DNA of 64,000 bases from JAFGJQ01 sp964586145 (GCA_964586145.1 CAZPHH010000013.1:5378-69377); one strand, 5' to 3'; positions 1 to 9,282 are shown, counted from the first letter of the stretch. The notes: generated by a model from the letters alone, not told the origin. Made by a program: numbers and translations.

Positions 1-779
1 CGAGCGGGACCGACGCCGGGCACGGATTCGACGAGCGCGACGCAGTCCTGGAGGTCCGGGATATCTTCGAGGCCGATCGCGTTGATGCGGTGGCCGGCAC
101 CGTAGCTGTCGAGTTCGGCCACGGGCTTGCGGACGAGACCGCGGTATTCCCGCACGTACCGTCGGGCGAATGGTATCCACTCGCTGCGTATCTGCCCGTA
201 CGCGGTCAGGCCCATCAGCTTGCCTGCCGTGTCGTTGGCGGCGTTGGGCGTGATGCCGATGATGTAACCCAGGTTGTTGTAGTTCTGGCCGAACTGGATC
301 GGGCTGCGCTCCACATATTCCAGCCCATCCGGCCGGCCGTGAAAGAGGACGGTGATGCCGTCATTGCCCGCTCCGTCGTAGCTGAGCACCAGCGCGTCGT
401 CGAAGGGCGAGGTGTAGAACGCGAGGGCGGCATGGCTGAGATGGTGATCCACGTGGTGGGCCCCGCCGATCTGGTAGCCGGCCTGGCGCAGCAGCATCTG
501 CAGATTCACAAACTCCGGCCTGCGGCCCTGGTTCTGGACGGCGACGGCGTCATACCGGCGGCCCCAGTGCCGGCCGACGAAATCGAGGAAGAACTCGAGA
601 TCGGCCAGATCGATGTATTGGTATGTGTTGATCTGGCGGCCGCGTTTGAGGTTTGTGCAGATCAGCTTGTACCGCTTGCGGCGATAGTAGCGTTCCGCCT
701 CCATCATGGCGATGACGCAGCCGTCTTCGACGAGCGCGAAGTTCGTGTCATGTCCGAGCGATATGCCGAGGACTCTCAT
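1..779 (-). CDS. Carbamoyltransferase, NodU/CmcH family (C-terminal part outside window)
   Basis: The first 259 codons of a minus-strand gene run off the window edge. The start is the ATG at 779 and translation begins MRVLGISLGHDTNFALVEDG. Residues 108-117 read HHVDHHLSHA, the histidine motif of the Kae1-like N-terminal domain of NodU/CmcH/TobZ carbamoyltransferases, and SYDGAGNDG at 133-141 fits the ASKHA nucleotide-binding core. Family members transfer a carbamoyl group from carbamoyl phosphate, through carbamoyl-adenylate, to a hydroxyl of a sugar or natural product. The C-terminal YrdC-like part is not visible. It is the last visible gene of the ACP/glycosyltransferase operon, so its likely substrate is the glycan or lipid assembled there (inference). 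Confidence 0.92.
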   Translation of the reverse strand, partial: MRVLGISLGHDTNFALVEDGCVIAMMEAERYYRRKRYKLICTNLKRGRQINTYQYIDLADLEFFLDFVGRHWGRRYDAVAVQNQGRRPEFVNLQMLLRQAGYQIGGAHHVDHHLSHAALAFYTSPFDDALVLSYDGAGNDGITVLFHGRPDGLEYVERSPIQFGQNYNNLGYIIGITPNAANDTAGKLMGLTAYGQIRSEWIPFARRYVREYRGLVRKPVAELDSYGAGHRINAIGLEDIPDLQDCVALVESVPGVGPA

Positions 780-827
780 TCCTGTGCAATTCCCTTTCGT
801 CTGGCGCCGGGCGATACGTGCGCCGGG

Positions 828-2867
828 CTAAACCGTAACCGCCGCTACCACCTTCCGTGTTTGTCCGTTCCGCTCGTCCGGGGCCAACCGGGCTGCATTC
901 CGCAGGATGGACAAGTACCGGCTCACCGCGTCTTCCAGACGCGGCAGCGTGATCAGACGGCGGAGCGCATCGAGATTCGCGGCGGCGCGGTCAAGCTGCC
1001 GCAGCAGGTCGCCGCGGTCCGTGAATCCCAGTCCGCCGTGGCTGACGAGGGCCGCGCAGTTGCCGCCGATCGAGTACAGCACGGGCAGACCGCAGCACAT
1101 GGCCTCGACCACGGCCGCTTCCTGTTCCGGGTCGCCGTCGGACGCGATGTAGATGTCATGGTGCCGAAGAAGGTCGGCCCGTTCCGCGGGCGACTTCACA
1201 ACCATGCGCCGAATCCGACCGTCTCTCGTCTCATCGCCGTTCACGCTTGTGCAGGCAAACCGGTCCCAGTCCAGGTGTTGCTCCATCCAGTCCGCGAAGT
1301 CGCTTGCACACCCGGCCTCCGAGTCGGTCCGGATGGAGATGACGCGCAGCCTTCCGTCTTCCGTGGTCGTGCGGTCGGCGTCGTTGAACAGGGCCGGGTC
1401 GGCGGTCTCGTATACGATCACCGGGGCCACGGGCTGGTAGCCCCGCTCGACGATGCGTTGGTATGCCTGGGCCGATGGCACGATGGTCGCCGTCGCGAAC
1501 TGCTGATTGAACGCGTAGGCCAGCCCCTCTCGCTCGGATGCGTACCCTCGCGGGCAGGAGCAGGGGGCCTCGAGCCGGTGGACGACGGGCAGCGGATGAT
1601 CGCGCCAGGCCGTGAGAAAGGCGCCCATGTTAAACCGATATCCGTCGACCAGGCATACCGTGTGCCGGTCTGTCAACTGATTGTCGTCGACGGTCAGACC
1701 GCCTTCGCGCAGAGCACGGCAGAGGACGTCGAGAAACCCCTCACAGCCTGCATCGTCCGCCCATCGGCTGACGCACGGCTTGGGATCGCGCGTCTTCGCC
1801 ATCCAATTGGGCGTCGTGCCGTGGACCATGCGGGCGATGGGCTCGTCCACGTGGCAGACACGGATGGTGTCGAGTCTGTCGTAGAGTTCCGAGAAACGCC
1901 GGGCGGCGTACGTGCAGGTGTGACGCGTCCGCACGCGTTCGCGGTTGGGCTGCACCGTGCCGTCAAGCAGTCCGTTCGCGATGTCTTGCCCCAGGATGTC
2001 CGCGGCCTCCAGGAACGATCGATACACGCAGGCCGGACGCAGGATGTCCAGGGCCAGGGCTACCGGCGTGCTGACGATCTTGCAGCCGGCGGCGGCCGCT
2101 TCCATCACGGACTGGGGGCCGCCTTCGGAGCGGCTGGACACCACGTATACGTCCAGCAGGTTGTACAGAACGTTCAGTGTTTGCCGCGGCAGCGTATTGA
2201 CCTTGACGTCGTCGCCGTCCTGCACATCCCCGACGAACGTGAACGGGATGCCTCGTTCGGCCAACGCGGCGCGAACGTAGTGTCGGCGCGGACCGGCCAG
2301 CACGACGTGTACCGGGTGGCCCTGGGCGTGCAGCCGCGAGACCGTCTCCACGAAGATGTCGGGCCCTTTCACGAACTTGGGTCGATCGAGGGCCCCGCCT
2401 TCCGTGTCCCGATGAAAACTGCCGATCAGATAGCGGTCGGCGGGGATGCCATACTGTGTACACATCGCCTGGAGGCCCGGATCGTCCGCCGGCAGTGGCC
2501 GGAACACGTCCACGTCCGTCGTGTACGGCACGTAGCGGGTCTCGACGCCGATGCGGGCGAACTCCTCGACGGCCAGGGTGGAACGATTCACCCAGCAGCC
2601 GACGAGCGGCATGAGGAGTCGATGGGCGGGCGTGGCGAAGTAGCGGAACGGCTCGCCGGGCACGTGGCAGATGATTCGCTTGCCTTGCAGCTTTTCCGGC
2701 GGGAGTTTGAACAGCCCTTCCCAGCAGACGCAGTGAATCACGTCCGCCGTGTCGAGGTCCACTTCCTCGACGCGGTCCGCCAGGGCGCGGCGGGTCAGGG
2801 CCAGGTCGTCATCCAGCGCCCAGCCGCCGCCGTCGCCTCCGGTCAGAAACACCTTCGGTCTGTTCAT
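828..2867 (-). CDS. Two-domain glycosyltransferase (GT4-like)
   Basis: 679 aa. The start is set at the ATG at 2867 (MNRPKVFLTGGDGGG) because it overlaps the stop of the upstream deacetylase-like gene as ATGA, a sign of translational coupling; an open frame continues upstream but inside that neighbour. The N-terminal half has a GT-B layout with the C-lobe signature SSRSEGGPQSVMEAAAAG, as in GT4 nucleotide-sugar transferases. The C-terminal half repeats this more loosely (DGDPEQEAAVVEAMCCGLP), so it looks like tandem GT-B units, the second possibly degenerate. Probable role: adding one or two sugars to the product of this operon. Donor and acceptor cannot be told from sequence. Confidence 0.85.
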   Translation of the reverse strand: MNRPKVFLTGGDGGGWALDDDLALTRRALADRVEEVDLDTADVIHCVCWEGLFKLPPEKLQGKRIICHVPGEPFRYFATPAHRLLMPLVGCWVNRSTLAVEEFARIGVETRYVPYTTDVDVFRPLPADDPGLQAMCTQYGIPADRYLIGSFHRDTEGGALDRPKFVKGPDIFVETVSRLHAQGHPVHVVLAGPRRHYVRAALAERGIPFTFVGDVQDGDDVKVNTLPRQTLNVLYNLLDVYVVSSRSEGGPQSVMEAAAAGCKIVSTPVALALDILRPACVYRSFLEAADILGQDIANGLLDGTVQPNRERVRTRHTCTYAARRFSELYDRLDTIRVCHVDEPIARMVHGTTPNWMAKTRDPKPCVSRWADDAGCEGFLDVLCRALREGGLTVDDNQLTDRHTVCLVDGYRFNMGAFLTAWRDHPLPVVHRLEAPCSCPRGYASEREGLAYAFNQQFATATIVPSAQAYQRIVERGYQPVAPVIVYETADPALFNDADRTTTEDGRLRVISIRTDSEAGCASDFADWMEQHLDWDRFACTSVNGDETRDGRIRRMVVKSPAERADLLRHHDIYIASDGDPEQEAAVVEAMCCGLPVLYSIGGNCAALVSHGGLGFTDRGDLLRQLDRAAANLDALRRLITLPRLEDAVSRYLSILRNAARLAPDERNGQTRKVVAAVTV

Positions 2868-3898
2868 GCCGTTGTCCCTCCGGCAGTGAGCTCTTCGCAT
2901 TCCGTGCCGCACCGGCATTCCGTCCACGCCGATGAGATCGCGGGCCGGGTCCGCTTGATGGTCCCGGATTTTTCCTCCGTGTACTCGCGGGGCGTCAGGC
3001 TTCGGATTCCGGCGCGGTTGAGGCTCCGGAAGAGCGACCGCAGCCCGGCCAGCAGGCTCTCCACCTTCTCCGACGTGTCGAAATACGGATTGCAGCCCGG
3101 GTGCAGCTCGTTGGAGTGCATCATCAGGTTCAGGACCTGGATGCCCTGGCGGCGAGCGATCTGAACAACCGTCTGAAGCTCGTGCAACCGGCCGGGCATG
3201 GGACGAAGCCAAAGCACGCCGTCCGGGGCGTGCGCATCCAACCGGCGGCCGGTGGTCCAGCGACGAAGCATGTCGATCAGACGCGGACTGCGTTTCACGA
3301 TGGTGATGGGCAGCTCCAGAAGGCGGCTACGGTCCTCGTCCCTCGTGTCCCACCAGAACGGATGGGCATCATGATCCGTGTAATCCGGCCCGACGGCTTC
3401 GGCAAGCCCGTTTGCGTGGGACCAGGACACCAGGGGTGTGATGGAGGAGTCTGCCCTGAATCCGTGCCGCACCAGAATCGGCACGTGCTCCGGCGCGAGC
3501 CCGAACCGCCCGCCCCGGTATGTGTGCTGGGGCCCGAAGCGAGCTTCGAGCGTCTGGCGGAGGTGATCGAGCTTTGCCTCGAAAATTTCCAGCGGGTACT
3601 CGTTGGGAAACGGGATCTTCTTGCGTTCCTCGACGGGATCGACCCAATAGGGAGGCGAGGTCATCGGGTGCAGATGCGTGCCGATCTCTCCCTCGTTTCG
3701 GGTCACCACGCGTTCGCCCAGCGGGGCGAACGCCGGGGCGTCAGCCGCCTCCTGGGCACACAGGTAGCAGGGCCGGATGCCTTCGGATACGCACAACGCG
3801 TGAAACAAGGGCAGGCTGGAGAGGTTCTCGACCGTTACCCGGCCGTCCTTGGTCGGGTGGCGGTCCCACTCGGTATCGATGGTCAGCAGAAAGTCCAT
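2864..3898 (-). CDS. Polysaccharide-deacetylase-like protein
   Basis: 344 aa, cytosolic by lack of a signal peptide. It opens MDFLLTIDTEWDR, where D8 sits in the DTE motif found at the start of WalW-type deacetylase-like proteins, and has GTHLHP at residues 73-78, a metal-binding HxH pair of NodB-like carbohydrate esterases. RGGRFGLAPEHVPIL and DSSITPLVSW match the later barrel strands of that fold. Likely removes an acyl group from a sugar or another amide, but enzyme activity is inferred from motifs only. Its stop overlaps the next gene by ATGA. A GGAGG sequence lies about 11 nt before the ATG. Confidence 0.78.
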   Translation of the reverse strand: MDFLLTIDTEWDRHPTKDGRVTVENLSSLPLFHALCVSEGIRPCYLCAQEAADAPAFAPLGERVVTRNEGEIGTHLHPMTSPPYWVDPVEERKKIPFPNEYPLEIFEAKLDHLRQTLEARFGPQHTYRGGRFGLAPEHVPILVRHGFRADSSITPLVSWSHANGLAEAVGPDYTDHDAHPFWWDTRDEDRSRLLELPITIVKRSPRLIDMLRRWTTGRRLDAHAPDGVLWLRPMPGRLHELQTVVQIARRQGIQVLNLMMHSNELHPGCNPYFDTSEKVESLLAGLRSLFRSLNRAGIRSLTPREYTEEKSGTIKRTRPAISSAWTECRCGTECEELTAGGTTA

Positions 3899-3923
3899 TC
3901 GCTGCCGTTCCTCCGGCGCCTCG

Positions 3924-5111
3924 CTACAACTGCCCGCCGTTCAGCGCGATGACCTGGCCGGACGTGAAGGACGCTCCCGGCGACAACAGCCACTCCACCG
4001 CGGCGGCGATGTCGCTCGTCCGGCAGAGTCGTCCTGCGGGGATCGATGCGGCCTCGAGCTTCTGCCGTCGTTCGTCGGCGTGGCGGTTCATGCCCGTCGG
4101 TACAAAGGACGGGCAGAGTGCGTTTACAGTCACGTTTCTCAGGGCCAGCTCGGCTGCGAGCAGCCGGACCGTGTGCTCCAGTGCGGCCTTGGCGAGCGAG
4201 TAGCCGGCGAGGTTCAATCGCGGTTGTCGCGTGCCGTAGGTCGACCCGATGGCGATGAGCCGACCGCCGTCCGGGCCGATTCGATCGACCATGAGGCGGG
4301 CCAATTCGACCAGGTGCGTCGTGCCGAACGCCATCTGCCGGGTGAGCACGTCCGATGGCGTGGTGAGTAGTCCGCCCTGTGCGGCCCCCGGCCAGGCGCA
4401 GTGGATGATGCCATACAGGCCGTGTTCGGGGATGACCGCGCGCAGTTGATCCATCCATTCGGGATCACAGAAGTCCAGCGTTAGCGTCTGAACGCGCGGC
4501 TGTTGCTTTTCTGCATCGTTCGTTCCTTCGGTGTGCGTGGCCGCGAGCACCGGATAGTATTTCGCCAGCGACTCGACGAGCGATTGGCCGATACCGCCCG
4601 ACGCGCCGGTGACCAGCACGGCCGCGCCGGTCACAGGTCGCGAGGTTGCGGTCGCGGAGGAGGCTCTCGCACGGCTTGTCTTGAATTCGTGCAGCGTGAA
4701 GCCCAGGAGGATGTCGGCGGTAATACTGCCGCCGGTCGGACCGACGGTGACGCGGAGGCGCCCCGCGCCGGTCTCTGGGTTCCATGCCGTGATCTCACCG
4801 CGGACGCGTACACGGGCGGGATAATGCAGTGGGGCCGGGAAGCGAGCGTCCGTGGAGGTCAGCAGTACGCGCTGTCCGGGCAGGTGCATTCCCGCCAGGC
4901 ACGAGGCCAGTCCCACCTGGTATGCGCCGTGGACGATGCAGCCGCCGAAGTTCGTGGTCGCGGCGTAGGCGGGATCGACGTGAAGCGGGTTTCGGTCGCC
5001 GGACAACTCGGCGAACCGCCGTACGTCGTCCGCGGTGACCTCCCGCTCGAATTCGGCGCTGCGGCCGACGGACAGATCGGTGCCCCGCGGCATGTCAAGC
5101 GTTTTGGGCAT
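3924..5111 (-). CDS. MaoC-like dehydratase / short-chain reductase fusion
   Basis: 395 aa from the ATG at 5111; a GTG at 5123 and an ATG at 5093 are also possible starts. Residues about 20-145 form a MaoC/hot-dog hydratase domain with the signature SGDRNPLHVDPAYAATTNFG and HG at 61-62. Residues about 163-395 form a Rossmann SDR with TGASGGIG at 168-175, S290 and YSLAK at 304-308 (catalytic Tyr304, Lys308), ending in the usual GQVIALNGG. The two activities fused are those that reduce and dehydrate or hydrate a beta-keto/beta-hydroxy acyl thioester. The gene overlaps the ACP gene just upstream, so the substrate is probably acyl-ACP (inference). Confidence 0.88.
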   Translation of the reverse strand: MPKTLDMPRGTDLSVGRSAEFEREVTADDVRRFAELSGDRNPLHVDPAYAATTNFGGCIVHGAYQVGLASCLAGMHLPGQRVLLTSTDARFPAPLHYPARVRVRGEITAWNPETGAGRLRVTVGPTGGSITADILLGFTLHEFKTSRARASSATATSRPVTGAAVLVTGASGGIGQSLVESLAKYYPVLAATHTEGTNDAEKQQPRVQTLTLDFCDPEWMDQLRAVIPEHGLYGIIHCAWPGAAQGGLLTTPSDVLTRQMAFGTTHLVELARLMVDRIGPDGGRLIAIGSTYGTRQPRLNLAGYSLAKAALEHTVRLLAAELALRNVTVNALCPSFVPTGMNRHADERRQKLEAASIPAGRLCRTSDIAAAVEWLLSPGASFTSGQVIALNGGQL

Positions 5112-5343
5112 ACACTCGTTCACTCAGGCGGTCGCGAATCAGTTCAAACGACAGCAGGCTCGGCAGGTCATCCGCGCCGAGCCGAATCTGAAACTCCTCC
5201 TCCAGCACGCCGACCAGATTGAGCGTGGCCAGAGAGTCCCACTGGGCGACGGCGCTTACCGAGGCCCGTGGGATCTGGTCAGCCGGCAAATCCGGAAACA
5301 CGATCGAGAAGCAGCGTATCAGCCGCTCGTTCAGTTCGTTCAT
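5095..5343 (-). CDS. Acyl carrier protein
   Basis: 82 aa, the usual length of a stand-alone ACP. Residues 35-38 read WDSL; Ser37 is the expected 4'-phosphopantetheine attachment site, followed by the typical helix LNLVGVLEEEFQIRLGADDLPSL. An AAGGTGAT ribosome-binding site precedes the ATG at 5343, inside the upstream FkbH-like gene, which it overlaps by 65 bp. It also overlaps the downstream MaoC-SDR gene. This packing suggests the carrier is made in step with the enzymes that load and process it. It is unlikely to be the fatty-acid-synthesis ACP because no fab genes are nearby. Confidence 0.93.
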   Translation of the reverse strand: MNELNERLIRCFSIVFPDLPADQIPRASVSAVAQWDSLATLNLVGVLEEEFQIRLGADDLPSLLSFELIRDRLSERVYAQNA

Positions 5344-7045
5344 CCCATATCACCTTGCCATAGCAACGCGGGCACCGAACTTCGAATACCCCCCGCGGAA
5401 TCGTCAGATCACGGGTCGGGGCCTGGCCCGTCACCGCCGTCAGGAATTCCTGCATGGGGCCGTTGCGATTCGTCGGCTCAAACGCAAGTCGGATGGCGTC
5501 CGCCTCGAGACGCTCAAACAGGGCCATCAGCGTTTGATGCTCAATCCGACGGGCAAAGGCCCGGCAACTCATGACCCAGGAATCGAGCACGGCGCCCGTC
5601 TCGGTCTGACGGCCCAGCACGACGGCAATCTTGCCCAGGGGGCCGAACTTATCGCGGTACGAGACGGCCAGTAGAAACGTGCTCGGATCGGCCAGGCGTC
5701 GCCGCCACTCGGCCTCGTCCTGCCGCCGGCCGTTGAGGTTGAACTGGTTTGTCTTGTTGATGAGATCGAGGCAGCGGGCGTCGGGGACATTCCACGACAT
5801 CCGAAGCTCCGCGTTCGCGGCGGCCAGAAACACTTCGGGGCAGGCGGCGGATCGCGCGGAAGCGGCCTGGAGGCTCGTTCGCCGGAGCCGGTCCTCTGTT
5901 GACTCGGACGCCTTTCCGAACCGGTCACGGAGCGTGTTCAGCAGGGCCAGAACGGACTCGTCATCATCGCTGGGAAAGGCGAGACACTCCAGGTTCGGGA
6001 ACGCTGCCGCCACCTCGGCCCGCTCCATCGCGCTGTCGTCAACAAAGACTACGTCCTGCGGGCCGATGTTCCAGGCGTCCAGGATGCGGGCCACGCTCTC
6101 CGATTTCGAAGCCCAGCCGGCCTCGATGGGAAAGAACGTGTCGCGGGGCACGAGGAGATCTTCGCGTGCCAGCGCCTGTTCGACGACGTTGGGATCGTTC
6201 CGGGAGGCCACGCCGATCAGTACGCCCAGGTCCGCCAGCGACGCAAGCATCTGCTGGTACAGGGCAAACGCGTGGTCGCCGCGGTCCAGGTGCCACGACA
6301 GGGCGTCCACTCCGTCTTCTCCGGCGATGCCGCACCACAGCGTGTTGTCCAGGTCGGTAATCAGGCCCTTCTTGGGTGTGGCAGGCCACAGAAGGGCGGT
6401 TAGCCGTTCGGCCAGGGTATTTGCGTGCTCGACGCGATAGGGGAACCCGCATTGCAGATCGCGCGCCAGGTCGAGCCGTTGCCCGGGCGGAGATTCGGCG
6501 TCGAGGCTTTGGGGATCTACGACTCGGATGCCCGGGTGGTCGGCGAGCGATGCGGCAAATGCCCAGACGGCTTCGCGTAGCGCCAGCGCGTGCGGCGCGG
6601 CGTGGACTGTCGGTGGCCGGAAGCAGGGCGGGAGCGGCAGAGTTGGCAGTGAGACGGACACCGGCACACGGTCTGCCACGGCTACAATCGCGGATTCCAG
6701 CGCGTTCAACCGGGAGGCGGCCCCGGAGACGATGTCCGCCAGGCCGTCCGGCGCCCAGCCGCCTGTGGTGCGGAATCCCAGTCGCGGGTCGAGGTCGGAC
6801 CACTCGATCGCCACGGCAATGCCGTCGGCCGGATCGCGCCGGGCTCGCTCGATATTTCCCAGAAGGTCACCGAAGGCGCCCGTCTCGACGGTCACCGGTC
6901 GCTCCGCGACTCGATTGGCCAGATGCGCCGTCAGAAAGGTTTGCAGATGAAGCGGCGTGATGCCGCAGGTGAGGTGCACGCGCAGGGCGTTTCCGGGCCG
7001 TGAAGCCTGCTGGTTTGCCTGTCGCAATGCGTCTGCCAGTTTCAT
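5279..7045 (-). CDS. FkbH-like HAD-superfamily protein
   Basis: 588 aa, typical FkbH length. Residues 231-239 (DLDNTLWCG) are HAD motif I with the nucleophile Asp; SRND at 281-284, K314 in WASKSESV and FVDDSAM at 334-340 supply the other HAD motifs. A GNAT-like C-terminal region follows (SYRDKFGPLGKIAVVLG). Characterised FkbH proteins load 1,3-bisphosphoglycerate-derived glyceryl units on an ACP, giving glyceryl-ACP. The ACP gene starts inside its 3' end, matching that role. The last 30 residues contain CPRC, not needed for HAD chemistry. AAGGAG lies 4 nt before the ATG at 7045. Exact acyl unit is not provable from sequence. Confidence 0.92.
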   Translation of the reverse strand: MKLADALRQANQQASRPGNALRVHLTCGITPLHLQTFLTAHLANRVAERPVTVETGAFGDLLGNIERARRDPADGIAVAIEWSDLDPRLGFRTTGGWAPDGLADIVSGAASRLNALESAIVAVADRVPVSVSLPTLPLPPCFRPPTVHAAPHALALREAVWAFAASLADHPGIRVVDPQSLDAESPPGQRLDLARDLQCGFPYRVEHANTLAERLTALLWPATPKKGLITDLDNTLWCGIAGEDGVDALSWHLDRGDHAFALYQQMLASLADLGVLIGVASRNDPNVVEQALAREDLLVPRDTFFPIEAGWASKSESVARILDAWNIGPQDVVFVDDSAMERAEVAAAFPNLECLAFPSDDDESVLALLNTLRDRFGKASESTEDRLRRTSLQAASARSAACPEVFLAAANAELRMSWNVPDARCLDLINKTNQFNLNGRRQDEAEWRRRLADPSTFLLAVSYRDKFGPLGKIAVVLGRQTETGAVLDSWVMSCRAFARRIEHQTLMALFERLEADAIRLAFEPTNRNGPMQEFLTAVTGQAPTRDLTIPRGVFEVRCPRCYGKVIWDERTERAADTLLLDRVSGFAG

Positions 7046-7078
7046 TTCGCTCCTTCGTGGTTCGGCTCAGTCCGATTG

Positions 7079-8080
7079 TTACAGGTGCGGCTGCCCCAGG
7101 AACGGGTATCGCAGTCCGTTGTCGCCCCAATCGAGGCTCACCAGCCACGTGCCGGTGTCCGCCGGAATCGGTGGCGGGCCGTTCCGGCCACTGACGATAA
7201 AGGGCCGCTCGTCCGGATGCCCGCGGAAGCCGGCCCGGCAGAGCGCGTCGATCATGGGCGTGTGCGAGGCCACCATGGACACCGGCTGCCGTTGGCGATC
7301 GCCTTCCGCCGCGGTCCGAATCGCCTCCAGGATGCCCGCAGTGAGAGTTTGCGGGTCGTCTCCGTCGCACTGCGCGACAAGCAGGAGGTCGAGCTTGAGG
7401 TTCAGCACGACGTAGCCGGCCGTCCGGCCGTCGCAGAGGATGCGGAACACGCGGTAGCGGACGAACGGCAGGGCCGTTCCGTACCGCCAATTCAGGTAAT
7501 CGCAGTTCGGCGCAAGGCGGAACGCGAAGGGCGATCGGGTCGGAAGCAGGTCGGTCGTGAACTCGCTTTCCTCCCGGAGCTGGACCGGTGGCAGGTCCGG
7601 GACCCTGCGAAGCCTCCTGGCTTCATCGAGCCGCAGTTGCCGGATGCCGGGATACCACGTCCACGTCTGCTGTTTCAGGATGCGATGCGTGAGCTCGTTG
7701 CCGCCGAAGACCAGCCCGAAATCGCACTGGTCAAGCCAGTGCAACAGCATGACGCCTCCGGCTCCGGGCTGATATGCGCGGTAGTTCGTCCCGAACCCGA
7801 GCGTGATCGGGCCTTCCGGTGTGGCGAAAGGCATCCGTTCCACGCCGATCAGCCCGAGGGTTTCGTCGCGGTCGTCCAGCAGCATATGCAGCCGGCACCA
7901 TTCGCTGCCGGCGTAATAGTGATCCACAAAATCGCCGAAGCGCAGGTTCGCATGGTCGCCCAGCCCCGCGCAGAGCCGGGTGAGGCGGTGCCGGTCGTTC
8001 CGCTGGAATGGAAGGATGCGCATCCCTTGCGAGGGGGCATCGCGTGGTTCGGCAACAGGTTGTCTCGTCGTCTGACTCAT
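7079..8080 (-). CDS. GNAT-like acyltransferase
   Basis: 333 aa from the ATG at 8080, which overlaps the stop of the radical SAM gene as ATGA; a longer open frame continues upstream but lies wholly over that gene. The protein resembles two-lobed GNAT/FemAB-like transferases found in exopolysaccharide loci: an N-terminal lobe (LGLIGVERMPFATPEG), an FRLAPNCDYLNWRY segment in the middle, and a second lobe with GYVVLNLKLDLLLVAQCDGD. There is no membrane segment. Placed next to an FkbH/ACP pair it is a reasonable candidate for moving the ACP-bound acyl group onto an amino or hydroxyl group of the sugar, but this is inference from position. Confidence 0.7.
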   Translation of the reverse strand: MSQTTRQPVAEPRDAPSQGMRILPFQRNDRHRLTRLCAGLGDHANLRFGDFVDHYYAGSEWCRLHMLLDDRDETLGLIGVERMPFATPEGPITLGFGTNYRAYQPGAGGVMLLHWLDQCDFGLVFGGNELTHRILKQQTWTWYPGIRQLRLDEARRLRRVPDLPPVQLREESEFTTDLLPTRSPFAFRLAPNCDYLNWRYGTALPFVRYRVFRILCDGRTAGYVVLNLKLDLLLVAQCDGDDPQTLTAGILEAIRTAAEGDRQRQPVSMVASHTPMIDALCRAGFRGHPDERPFIVSGRNGPPPIPADTGTWLVSLDWGDNGLRYPFLGQPHL

Positions 8081-9282
8081 ACGGTTGCCGGCTGCGGTTT
8101 CGCGGCGGCGCGGGCGGCCACGACGGGGGGCCGCTGTACGATCGCGTCGCGGGCCGTACGCATCGTCACCTCCGTCAGCCCGTGTGGAACAAAAACGATG
8201 TTCTGGTTCGTGTACTTTTCCCAGTCTCGGGTCCGTACCGTGCCGTACCTGTCCGCCACCTTGTGAAACTGCGTGCCGGGGAAGGGCAGGGCGTACGAGC
8301 ACCAGCGCACGTCGCTATGTGCTCGGGCAAAGGCCACGGTGTCGGCCACGGATTCCTCCGTTTCGCCGATGTTGCCGACCATGTAGAGGCAGTTCACCAT
8401 GATGCCGGAGGCGGCCGTCCGGTGGATGACCTCCGCCGCCTGCTCGGTCTGGAACTTTTTATGGACGAGCTTGAGGATCTCGTTGTTGCCGGACTCGATC
8501 CCGTAGCTCAGCGTATGCACGCCGGCCCGTTTGAGCAGGTTCAGCAGTTCCTCGTCGAAGCACTGCACGTGCCCCAGCACGGTGAGCCGCAGGTTCAGCC
8601 CCCGCCGGATGAATTGCTCGCAGATTTCCGTGGACCGGGCCTTGTTCAGCGTGAAGATGTCGTCCGAAATGAAGACCTCGTTGTGGTACCGCCGGGCCAT
8701 CCGCTCCACGGTGTCCACAAAGCGGTCCACGCTCTGGTAGCGAATCTTCTTCGTGTGCTCGGCGCAAAACACGCAGGAGAACGGGCAGCCCCGAGCACCG
8801 ACGATGTTCAGGCGACCCGGTCGTCCGGCGTACAGCGCGTCCATCAGCTCGTCGTCAAACGGGGGGACGTCGTCGATGTCGGGCAGCGGCGTCCCCTTGA
8901 TGACGCGGTGACGGATGCCCTGCTGACAGATGTCCAGCATGGCCAATTCGCCCTCACCGCGAACCACGGCGTCCGCATGAGGAAACGCATCTTCCGGCAT
9001 CGCCGTGAAATGGTGGCCGCCGAAGACGATCCGCGCGTCGGGAAACCGCCGCCGAACGTCCTTTGCCGTGGAAATGGCCTTGCGCGCGTACGGTGTGGCG
9101 GCCCCGATGCCCACGATGTCCGGAACCCAATCCTCGGGCAGGGAATGCCGTGCCAGATCGACCACCCGCGTCTTGATGCCCTGCCCGCGCAGAAACGCCG
9201 CGATCGAGCAGAGTCCCAGCGACAGCACGTCACCGAAGTTCGGCATCGGTGGCGGCGGTTGGATCAGCAGAACCTTCGTCAT
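8077..9282 (-). CDS. Radical SAM enzyme with N-terminal cobalamin-binding-like domain
   Basis: 401 aa. The N-terminal ~130 residues have the Rossmann pattern of a B12-binding domain (MTKVLLIQPPP, DIVGIGAATPYARKA, IVFGGHH), although I do not see a clear DxHxxG base-off motif. The radical SAM core follows with C166, C170 and C173 in RGCPFSCVFC, the 4Fe-4S-binding CxxxCxxC, then SYGIESGN and MVGNIGET typical of B12-type family members. These enzymes often do C-methylation or ring chemistry on sugars, lipids and natural products. First gene of the operon; GGGAGG lies 5 nt upstream of the ATG at 9282, and divergent from the glycosyltransferase at 9532. Confidence 0.88.
   Translation of the reverse strand: MTKVLLIQPPPPMPNFGDVLSLGLCSIAAFLRGQGIKTRVVDLARHSLPEDWVPDIVGIGAATPYARKAISTAKDVRRRFPDARIVFGGHHFTAMPEDAFPHADAVVRGEGELAMLDICQQGIRHRVIKGTPLPDIDDVPPFDDELMDALYAGRPGRLNIVGARGCPFSCVFCAEHTKKIRYQSVDRFVDTVERMARRYHNEVFISDDIFTLNKARSTEICEQFIRRGLNLRLTVLGHVQCFDEELLNLLKRAGVHTLSYGIESGNNEILKLVHKKFQTEQAAEVIHRTAASGIMVNCLYMVGNIGETEESVADTVAFARAHSDVRWCSYALPFPGTQFHKVADRYGTVRTRDWEKYTNQNIVFVPHGLTEVTMRTARDAIVQRPPVVAARAAAKPQPATV

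Noticed and set aside
90..3164. Very long open frame on the plus strand opposite the carbamoyltransferase and glycosyltransferase genes
   Set aside because: It is antisense to genes with clear family motifs. Its translation is low in hydrophobic patterning and has no recognisable domain; long empty frames are expected opposite GC-rich genes.
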